A stretch of DNA of 7,888 nt from Dehalococcoidia bacterium (GTDB taxonomy: Bacteria; Chloroflexota; Dehalococcoidia; UBA2979), in NCBI GenBank assembly GCA_023228765.1, contig JALOAM010000146.1:1-7888 (forward strand), in the 5' to 3' direction. A program made the translations under genes and the position numbers. Below are positions 1-5,443 of the stretch, piece by piece. The notes beneath the pieces are model-generated. The model saw only the letters and a list, made by a program, of their open reading frames with translations, was not told the origin of the DNA and did no database searches. Numbering within the stretch: position 1 is the first letter of the stretch; the number at the start of each line of letters is the position of its first letter.

Positions 1-633
1 GTACTCCGCCGGGTCTTCGCCGAAGCGCTCGACGCTCTCGTCGAGCAGCTTGATCCGGGGCACGTACGGGGCGACCTCGAGGCCGGTCCCGTCCTCCCGG
101 ATGTGGACGATGTCCTCCGCGAGCATCGGGTACCCGGCGCGCGCGAACGAGGTGATCAGGGTGGACTTGCCGAAGCCATGCGGCGCGGAGATCGCGATCG
201 CCACGTCGTTGGCGATCAGCGCCGCGCCGTGCAGGAGGATCTCGCCGCGCAGCTGGGCGGCGGTGCCCATGATGGGGCCGCTGAGCATGATCTCGGCGTC
301 GCCGTGCTCGGCGTTGTCCTCCAGCCAGTAGTGGACGTGCCGGCCGTCCGCCCGGAGGGCGAACGTTCCGACGCCGCGGACCCGCCACGTCAGGACACGG
401 TCCGATTCCCACAGCTCCAGGCGAGGCCCCGCGTCCGAATCAGGGGTGCTGTGGACCAGCTCCCCCTCCGGGACTGCGGGCTCCTCGGCGCGCTCGATCC
501 GCATCGTCACCGCGTCCGCGGACGGCGCCACCGGCACCGGCTGCAGGTCACGGAAGTGGAAGTCTGACAGCATCGCGGCGCCCAGCGCCCGGTACAGCAG
601 TTGCTCCCTGAGTGGTGATGCGGCGGGGATCAT
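1..633 (-). CDS. HPr-kinase-like P-loop serine kinase of a lasso peptide cluster (partial, C-terminus beyond window)
   Basis: The visible 211 residues are the N-terminal part of a protein running off the left window edge. A variable N-terminal region is followed by a kinase core with HGAAL at 135-139, a Walker A loop APHGFGKST at 150-158 (Lys156) and an acidic MLAEDIVHI segment at 170-178. This arrangement matches the HprK/PEP-carboxykinase-like kinases that accompany asparagine-synthetase-type RiPP clusters. In the paeninodin family such an enzyme phosphorylates the C-terminal serine of the lasso precursor; the precursor just upstream here also ends in serine, so the same reaction is inferred. 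The ATG at 633 is chosen because GAGG lies 8 nt upstream of it. The ATG at 640 is in another frame and has no proper spacing. The gene begins 80 nt after the precursor stop and is probably co-transcribed. The exact substrate is unproven, and the C-terminal motifs cannot be checked. Confidence 0.85.
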   Translation of the reverse strand, partial: MIPAASPLREQLLYRALGAAMLSDFHFRDLQPVPVAPSADAVTMRIERAEEPAVPEGELVHSTPDSDAGPRLELWESDRVLTWRVRGVGTFALRADGRHVHYWLEDNAEHGDAEIMLSGPIMGTAAQLRGEILLHGAALIANDVAIAISAPHGFGKSTLITSFARAGYPMLAEDIVHIREDGTGLEVAPYVPRIKLLDESVERFGEDPAEY

Positions 634-670
634 GAAACATGCCTCGTCTGGTGTGGTCCGGCCTGAACCT

Positions 671-699
671 CTGCCTGAGGGGGACACCCTGCCAGGCAG
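671..699 (-). other. Stem-loop between lasso precursor and kinase genes
   Basis: A perfect 7-bp stem (671-677 with 693-699) is continued by a further 4 bp (678-681 with 687-690) after a 2-nt bulge, closing on a 5-nt loop. It lies 15 nt past the precursor stop in the transcribed direction. No U-run follows, so it is not a typical intrinsic terminator. Partial attenuation or 3' stabilisation of the precursor message, leaving more precursor than kinase, is inferred. Confidence 0.5.
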
Positions 700-713
700 C
701 TGTTAGGTGATCG

Positions 714-857
714 CTAGGAAGCCTCGGGGGACGGGACCGGGTCGGGCCCGTCAAAGTTGAACAGCTGGTCCTTCTGGGACCCGCCGTTACCACCCCGGGT
801 GATCTGGCGAATGTCGCCGTGCACCACGAGCTGAGGAGCCGCGTAGAACTTCTTCAT
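714..857 (-). CDS. Lasso peptide precursor (47 aa)
   Basis: This small gene encodes the substrate of the lasso cluster. The leader (residues 1-21) carries Tyr5-x-x-Pro8-x-Leu10, Gly14 and Thr20. That is the YxxPxL...G.....T signature recognised by B1/RRE proteins, with Thr at the penultimate leader position. The predicted core is residues 22-47 (26 residues), beginning GGNGGSQKD. Gly1 and Asp9 of the core would form a nine-residue macrolactam. Phe12 and Phe14 of the core are candidate steric plugs, and the tail is Pro/Asp-rich and ends PSPEAS. The C-terminal Ser47 matches the phosphorylated position of paeninodin-type peptides. AAAGGAG stands 5 nt before the ATG. The gene follows the cyclase by 68 nt and precedes the kinase by 80 nt. 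If cleavage fell one residue later, an eight-residue ring (Gly23-Asp30) would result. The lasso assignment is strong; ring size and final product are inference. Confidence 0.9.
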   Translation of the reverse strand: MKKFYAAPQLVVHGDIRQITRGGNGGSQKDQLFNFDGPDPVPSPEAS

Positions 858-862
858 AGGTT

Positions 863-869
863 CTCCTTT
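863..869 (-). promoter_or_regulatory. Strong ribosome binding site of the lasso precursor
   Basis: AAAGGAG on the minus strand lies 5 nt before the precursor ATG (857). It is the best Shine-Dalgarno match in the left operon and fixes the precursor start. It also fits the need for far more precursor than enzyme. Confidence 0.85.
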
Positions 870-885
870 CCCCGCCCCCGTTCGA

Positions 886-913
886 GGCGGAATCTCCGCC
901 GGCCTTGCGGCCG
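886..913 (-). other. Tandem hairpins between cyclase and precursor genes
   Basis: Two adjacent stems lie just after the cyclase stop, read on the minus strand. The first is a 5-bp stem (913-909 with 904-900) closing on a GCAA (GNRA-type) tetraloop. The second is a 6-bp stem (900-895 with 891-886) with a 3-nt loop. They share nucleotide 900, so they would compete for it. No U-run follows, so termination is unlikely; an RNA processing or stabilising element protecting the precursor transcript is possible. Some hairpins are expected by chance in DNA this GC-rich. Confidence 0.4.
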
Positions 914-925
914 ATGCGGGAGTAC

Positions 926-2803
926 TCAGACCCGACTAACACTGCGCTCCGACGGCATGCCGACGGTGGCAGGGTGTCCGCAATTGAGGAGCCAGAGGCC
1001 CGTGGAGACGGCGCGCCAGGTGGGTTCCCAGCGTCCCTTCTCGTCCTCCAGCCATGCCCGTGTCTCCTGGTGGACGCGGTCGGCATCCACCCGGGGGAGG
1101 GCACATACGGCCTCGATGGCCGCGTCTACCCGGGACCGCGCGAGGTCGCGCAAGCCTCGGTCGTATGGTTCGTCGTAGGACGCCTTGTCGCGGCGTCCGT
1201 ACAACGACTCGGGCAGTCCGGCACGCTGGAGGGCGGAGCGGAGGATGTCCTTCGGACGTCCCTCGAACCGCTTGACCCAGTCCGGTACGCCGGCGAGGTA
1301 CTCCACGACCCGCAGGTCGTTGAGGGGTGAACGGAACTCGATCCCCAGCGGCCGGTGGGCGTGGCGGTCCAGCCACTCCACCGCACCCGAGGCGTCGCTC
1401 CGGTAGGAGCGCCAGCGCCGCTGGAGGCCCTCTTCGCGTCGCCAGGCGACGTTGGCCTCGCGCTGTGCGCGCCCGAGCCAGTCCGGTTCGGGGGTGACCA
1501 GCGGGAGGAGGCCGGACCAGTGGTCGCGCCCTCGCACCCGGTCCATCGTGCCGCGCAGTTCGAGGGGCACCAGGCCGTGGTACAGGGACTTGCCGAGCAC
1601 CCGGCTTCGCCGCACGCGTGGCGCGGCGCGGTGCGCCAGGTCCCACGCCTGCCGGGGATGCCCTCGCACGACGGCGTCCGCGAGGAAGTTCGGGTTCCCC
1701 GAGAGCCACTCGTCGCCGCCGATGCCGCTCAGGACGACCCGTACCCCGGCGTCGGCCGTGGCGCGCGCCGTCGCCACGTGCAGCGAGTGCTGCGGCGGGA
1801 CTTCCGGCGTGTCGAACATGGTCCCGGTGACGTAGCGCTCATCGAGCGCCGTGCAGTCGGTGATGTCCAGCTCGACGGCGCTCAGGCCGCTGTGGTCCCG
1901 CACGATCTGCTGGTACTCGCGCTCGTCCCAGGTGGTCCCGGGTGCGTAACTGCTGATGGCCTTCAGGTCATGCCCGAACTTCGCAGCGACCACGGCGACG
2001 TACGAGGAGTCCAGTCCACCACTGAGGTAGATCCCGGTCTGCTCGCCGTCGCGCATCATCGCGCGCGTGGCGTTCTCGACCAGGTGCTCGAACTCCTCGA
2101 CGTACTCACGAGAGTCGCGGTAGGTGCGCTCGACGATCCGCGGGCGGTCCCAGAAGGTCTCCACGCGGACCTCGCCGGCCTCGGCGATAAGTCGCTGGCC
2201 ACCGAGGAGCGCGGAGATGCCGCGGTACGCCGTGTCCGACGCGATCCGCCCCGCGTCCGCCAGGTAGCGGTACGCGAAGTCCAGGTTCGGCTCCGTCGGG
2301 AACCCGCCCGCGAGGATCGTGCGGAAGTCCGTCGCCAGGCGCAGGACGCCCTCGTGCCGCCCGTAGAACAACGGGCGCCAGCCGAGCGGGTCCTTCGCGC
2401 AGAGGAGACGCCGTCGAGCGGCATCCCACAGGGCGAACGCCCAGTCGCCGATGAGCTCGTTGACCAGCCCGTCGCCCCAGCGGACGTACGCCTTCGCGAC
2501 GATCTCGTCGTCGGACAGCCCACGTGCGTCCGCCGCGTGGAGTCCGAGGCGTGTGACCACCTCGTCACGGTTGTCGATCCGGCCATCCCACGCGATCCGC
2601 AGGTTGGCCTCACCCATCGCCGGCGAGGGACGCCCGGCGGCGGAGAGGAACGCCCGGGGCTCGCCGTCGGCGGCAGCATCGCTGCTGCCGGCATCCGGCG
2701 CGTGGCGGTGGATGACGCCCAGCGGGAGCCCTCGATCGTCGTCTGCGACGAGGACGAGGAGCTCTGCGAGCGTGTCGTGCTGGACCGAGGGTGCGAGGGT
2801 CAT
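926..2803 (-). CDS. Lasso macrolactam synthetase (asparagine synthetase-like, lasso C protein)
   Basis: This 625-residue protein has the asparagine synthetase B layout. An N-terminal glutaminase-like domain (about 1-210) contains GDWAFALWD at 119-127 and KDPLGWRPLFY at 137-147. The C-terminal ATP-pyrophosphatase domain has the PPi loop SGGLDSS at 261-267, SGIGGDE at 359-365, EFRSPLND at 489-496 and GRPKDILR at 515-522. In lasso clusters this family (McjC-like) adenylates the side-chain carboxylate of the core Asp/Glu and couples it to the N-terminal amine. The N-terminus MTLAPS has no Cys2, so glutamine hydrolysis is not expected; this separates it from true asparagine synthetases and agrees with a cyclase role. 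The ATG directly abuts the TAG of the upstream acyltransferase, with no obvious Shine-Dalgarno site, suggesting translational coupling. The precursor gene follows. A cyclase for a different RiPP or a plain amidotransferase is less likely given the neighbouring precursor. Confidence 0.92.
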   Translation of the reverse strand: MTLAPSVQHDTLAELLVLVADDDRGLPLGVIHRHAPDAGSSDAAADGEPRAFLSAAGRPSPAMGEANLRIAWDGRIDNRDEVVTRLGLHAADARGLSDDEIVAKAYVRWGDGLVNELIGDWAFALWDAARRRLLCAKDPLGWRPLFYGRHEGVLRLATDFRTILAGGFPTEPNLDFAYRYLADAGRIASDTAYRGISALLGGQRLIAEAGEVRVETFWDRPRIVERTYRDSREYVEEFEHLVENATRAMMRDGEQTGIYLSGGLDSSYVAVVAAKFGHDLKAISSYAPGTTWDEREYQQIVRDHSGLSAVELDITDCTALDERYVTGTMFDTPEVPPQHSLHVATARATADAGVRVVLSGIGGDEWLSGNPNFLADAVVRGHPRQAWDLAHRAAPRVRRSRVLGKSLYHGLVPLELRGTMDRVRGRDHWSGLLPLVTPEPDWLGRAQREANVAWRREEGLQRRWRSYRSDASGAVEWLDRHAHRPLGIEFRSPLNDLRVVEYLAGVPDWVKRFEGRPKDILRSALQRAGLPESLYGRRDKASYDEPYDRGLRDLARSRVDAAIEAVCALPRVDADRVHQETRAWLEDEKGRWEPTWRAVSTGLWLLNCGHPATVGMPSERSVSRV

Positions 2804-3910
2804 CTAGGCGACCGCCGACGTCTCAGGGCGTGCGGTGTGTTCCGCCGCCCGCGAGGGGATGACCGCGCTATCGCGCTGCTTGCTGCGCCAGGAGTTGGAC
2901 GTCGCGTCCCAGGAGCGCCCGAAGCCGGTGCTCAGCTGGTAGTCCATCGGCCACCGGCCGATGGCGTCCTCGATCTCGTCCGCGCATGCGTCGGTGAGTG
3001 CTTCGGCGGAAGTGGCGCCGGCAGCGTCGTGGAGTTCGCCCCACGTCACGTCGGAGACCGTCCCCGCGCGCTTCGGGGTGATCGAGACCATCCCGGCGCC
3101 GCCGGCGATGGCGAGACGCGCCGCGTTCGTGCTCAGCGCGAGCTCCGCCCACCCGGCGAACGGGCGACGGTGCGAGGCCGCGGCGTCCCATGGCCGGTCG
3201 AGCGCCACGAAGCAGAGGGCGCCGGGCTGGCGGATCGCGGTCAGGAGCTCCCGACCGGTTGACAGCATGCGCCCGCGCTGGACCTCGACGATCGTTACGG
3301 GGCTCGTACCCGGGCGGTCCGGGAAGGCGCCGTGGAAGGCATCGGAACGCAGCTGGTCGCGCAGGACGCCGCCGTTGCGGCGGTCCTCCGACCGCTGCCC
3401 GACGATGATCACGATCGGTCCGTCGTGCCCGGCCTCGGAGCGGATGCGCCGGAGGCTCTCGACCGCCGCCATGGACGGCGCGAAGGGGAAGTGCCCGCCG
3501 ACGACGACGAGCGAGCGACCAGATCGCACGTGCTCGGCCACCGCCGCCGGCACGCGCACGCGCGCACCAGAGATAGAGGTGTCATCGGCGACGCCTCGGG
3601 CGCATCGGTTCAGGTGCAACAGGTCGACGTACGGGGTCGCGCACCAGCGCCACGAGGCCGCCCAGAGGGCGCGCCCGCGTAGGTGGTGGCTGGACGCCAG
3701 CTGGGTGCGACTGAGCCGCCCCATCCCCGTGAGCGAGTCCACCAGCCCGATCCCCATGCCGAGCGCATACCCGGCGCGTCGAGGCAACCACCGGGCGGCA
3801 GGCAGGATCGTCCACGCCTCGGCGTAGTACCGATACCAAGCCATCCACGTGCCCGTGCGGAAGCGCCTCGGGCGCCTGGTTCGCTTGGCTGAGGAAGAGG
3901 TTGTTGTCAT
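2804..3910 (-). CDS. LpxL/HtrB-like lysophospholipid acyltransferase homolog in the lasso operon
   Basis: This 368-residue protein resembles the LpxL/HtrB/PatA (LABLAT) acyltransferases, which transfer acyl chains to lipid acceptors at the membrane. A basic N-terminus and hydrophobic/aromatic segment (about 22-60) precede VVVGGHFPF at 135-143. After that come a central strand with ALDRP at 236-240, a PFAGWAELALST stretch (250-261) and AARLAIAGGAGMVSITP (263-279), which match the later acceptor/acyl blocks of the family, and a terminal PMDYQLSTGF near 321-330, where relatives have a P-x-QW motif. The catalytic motif is odd: His140 is followed at +5 by Pro145, where the HX4D/E motif needs an acid. 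The enzyme may use another acid or have lost activity. The ATG at 3910 has GAG 7 nt upstream; Met23 is an alternative start. The gene is first in the operon, and its TAG touches the cyclase ATG. Acylation of the lasso peptide, perhaps on the only core lysine, is inference; action on a lipid or glycan is the alternative. Confidence 0.68.
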   Translation of the reverse strand: MTTTSSSAKRTRRPRRFRTGTWMAWYRYYAEAWTILPAARWLPRRAGYALGMGIGLVDSLTGMGRLSRTQLASSHHLRGRALWAASWRWCATPYVDLLHLNRCARGVADDTSISGARVRVPAAVAEHVRSGRSLVVVGGHFPFAPSMAAVESLRRIRSEAGHDGPIVIIVGQRSEDRRNGGVLRDQLRSDAFHGAFPDRPGTSPVTIVEVQRGRMLSTGRELLTAIRQPGALCFVALDRPWDAAASHRRPFAGWAELALSTNAARLAIAGGAGMVSITPKRAGTVSDVTWGELHDAAGATSAEALTDACADEIEDAIGRWPMDYQLSTGFGRSWDATSNSWRSKQRDSAVIPSRAAEHTARPETSAVA

Positions 3911-4007
3911 CGACCATCTCGGAACGGATGGCGCTGATGGAGTGCGCGGGAATGAGTTCGTAAAACCGCGTTGAAAGCGGCCGTTACTCCCCCGCAGATT
4001 CCATGCC

Positions 4008-4031
4008 GACCACCGGAATCATTCGGTGGTC
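4008..4031. repeat. Inverted repeat, possible operator upstream of the lasso operon
   Basis: GACCACCG (4008-4015) and CGGTGGTC (4024-4031) are perfect 8-bp arms around an 8-nt centre, GAATCATT, which itself contains AAT/ATT symmetry. The near-complete 24-nt dyad lies about 100 bp upstream of the acyltransferase ATG. It is suited to binding a dimeric regulator. No T-run follows on either strand, which argues against a terminator. Confidence 0.5.
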
Positions 4032-4162
4032 AGACAGTAGGTCGAGGGATGCCGGAACAGGTTGAGGAATTGTCTCCGGGCATCACCATCTGCCGACAAA
4101 CCGGGGGCCTGTTGTCAGACGGTGAGAGGGGCGCTGGCCGCGCGGACACTGGGCGAGAGCCG

Positions 4163-4178
4163 CGGACCACCAGGTCCG
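4163..4178. repeat. Short inverted repeat in the divergent region
   Basis: CGGACC (4163-4168) and GGTCCG (4173-4178) are perfect 6-bp arms around ACCA. The left arm and loop repeat the GACCACC string of the dyad at 4008, so a related binding site is possible. At this size and GC content, chance is also a fair explanation. Confidence 0.25.
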
Positions 4179-4508
4179 AGTAGTGCAGTGCGACCGGACG
4201 ACGCGCCGCCTCCGATCATGCCAGTTGTCATCTGGTGAGCGGGTCGTACGAGGTCGACATCTCGCTCCGGCGTGAGGCTCGCTGCCCCTCGTGGCTGGCG
4301 CCTCGGGCGACGGTCTCGAGCGGCATTCCATCATGTCTGTCTGGCGGGGTGTCGCCGGGTAGCTCTGGCGCCATCTATCCGGTCATCTGCGCTCGACAAC
4401 GATCCTCCGCACATTTCACCCCTGATTGTCATCGGAATCCGCTCCGTGGATGGCCGCCGTGGGCAATGACTCAACGTTGCTTGCACAACGGTTCGGAATG
4501 CTTTCTCC

Positions 4509-5384
4509 ATGGCAGTGGAGATATCTACACGGGTCGGCATCGCAGAGCAGCGCGCGTCTTCCGGATCGTCCCTCCGGCGCGCTGTGCCACACGTGATCCT
4601 GGGGGACATTCCGATCTTCGACGGTACGAGCGAGGACGCCCTGGCGTTCTGCATGGATGCGCTGGAGCGAGGCGAAGGCGCCCGCATCGCGACCGCCAAC
4701 CTCGACTTCTTCGCGATCGCGAGGACGAACGAGGAACTGGTCGACGACCTCCAGCGGTCCAGCATCGTCGTCGCAGACGGTGCGCCGGTCGTCGCGCTGG
4801 GCCGGCTTGCCGGCGCTCGACGGATCGAGCGCACCACCGGCGTCGACTTCGCGCTCGCGCTCTGTCGCGAGGGTGGGCGTCGCGGGCCGTTCCGTGTCGC
4901 GATGTACGGGTCAGACCCGGAGACCGCGGACCGTGCTGCGCGAGCCCTGGAGGCGACGTCGCCCGGTGTGGAGATCGTGCTGCGGTTGAGCCCGCCGTTC
5001 CGTTCTCCCACGCCCGAGGAACGCGCAGCGGACCGCGCCGCCATCGCGGCGTGTGACCCGCACCTGGTCCTCGTCGCGCTCGGCTGCCCAAAGCAGGAGC
5101 GGGTGATCCGCGAGTACTTCGACGCGGCTCCGCAGGCCCTGTGGATCGGCATCGGGGGCGCGTTCGACTTCTTCGCGGGGAAACGTCGCCGCGCGGCGCC
5201 GATCTTCCAGCGTCTCGGCCTCGAGTGGGTGGTGCGCCTGGTGCAGGACCCGCGCCGGCTCGCAAGCCGGTACCTCCGGCGCGACCTGCCGGTCCTCCCG
5301 CCGCTGCTGGCGGAGGCCGCGTCGCTCCGATTCGAGGTCCATCGTCCGCGGTGGACCAGAGCTCGCACAAGTCGTCAACGCTGA
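4509..5384 (+). CDS. WecG/TagA/CpsF-family glycosyltransferase (GT26)
   Basis: This 291-residue enzyme belongs to the family that adds a sugar, typically ManNAc or ManNAcA, from a UDP donor to an undecaprenyl-diphosphate-linked acceptor on the inner membrane face. Family landmarks are TANLDFF at 62-68, VVADGAPVV at 87-95 (Asp90 in the position of the proposed catalytic Asp of TagA), RTTGVDF at 108-114, LGCPKQE at 191-197 and IGIGGAFDFFAGKRRRAAP at 213-231. A basic C-terminal tail (QDPRRLASRYLRRD, 246-259) matches the membrane-contacting appendage of the family. Length is normal apart from about 25 extra N-terminal residues. The ATG at 4509 has only a weak upstream purine stretch, so the start is uncertain. 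It opens the right-hand operon and precedes the UDP-glucose dehydrogenase by 59 nt. The family is secure; the donor sugar cannot be read from the sequence. Confidence 0.93.
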   Translation: MAVEISTRVGIAEQRASSGSSLRRAVPHVILGDIPIFDGTSEDALAFCMDALERGEGARIATANLDFFAIARTNEELVDDLQRSSIVVADGAPVVALGRLAGARRIERTTGVDFALALCREGGRRGPFRVAMYGSDPETADRAARALEATSPGVEIVLRLSPPFRSPTPEERAADRAAIAACDPHLVLVALGCPKQERVIREYFDAAPQALWIGIGGAFDFFAGKRRRAAPIFQRLGLEWVVRLVQDPRRLASRYLRRDLPVLPPLLAEAASLRFEVHRPRWTRARTSRQR

Positions 5385-5430
5385 CTGAATCGGTATCGCC
5401 GACGTTGATGTCCGTGCATACGAAAGTCTA

Positions 5431-5438
5431 GGCGGAGG
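5431..5438 (+). promoter_or_regulatory. Ribosome binding site of the UDP-glucose dehydrogenase
   Basis: GGCGGAGG stands 5 nt before the ATG at 5444 and supports that start. Confidence 0.75.
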
Positions 5439-5443
5439 CTCGG

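Larger units (their letters stand above)
3911..4508. promoter_or_regulatory. Divergent intergenic region between the lasso and polysaccharide operons
   Basis: This 598-bp stretch separates two divergently transcribed operons and shows no reading frame with a ribosome binding site and family resemblance. It must carry promoters for both sides, but no convincing -35/-10 pair stands out on either strand. It is somewhat less GC-rich near 3950-3980 and 4375-4510, the parts closest to each first gene. Two inverted repeats are listed separately. The length is large for a simple promoter region, so a small RNA or leader transcript is possible but not shown. Confidence 0.5.

Noticed and set aside
548..793. 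81-residue minus-strand frame covering the precursor-kinase gap, with an ATG at 640
   Set aside because: It is out of frame with the kinase P-loop and would overlap the precursor gene; the ribosome binding site spacing fits the ATG at 633.
1355..3262. 635-residue open frame on the plus strand opposite the cyclase and acyltransferase genes
   Set aside because: It is an antisense shadow typical of GC-rich DNA: low-complexity Arg/Val/Asp-rich translation, no family motif, and two well-supported genes on the other strand.
4084..4121. Weak inverted repeat GACAA...TTGTC
   Set aside because: Only 5 bp with a 12-nt loop, expected by chance.
4420..4508. Possible promoter (TTGTCA and downstream hexamers) before the WecG/TagA-like gene
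   Set aside because: No -10-like hexamer is found at a fitting distance, so it cannot be supported by eye.
4331..5368. 345-residue minus-strand frame opposite the WecG/TagA-like gene
   Set aside because: The translation is Arg/Ser-rich and motif-free, and it is mirrored by a clear GT26 enzyme on the plus strand.
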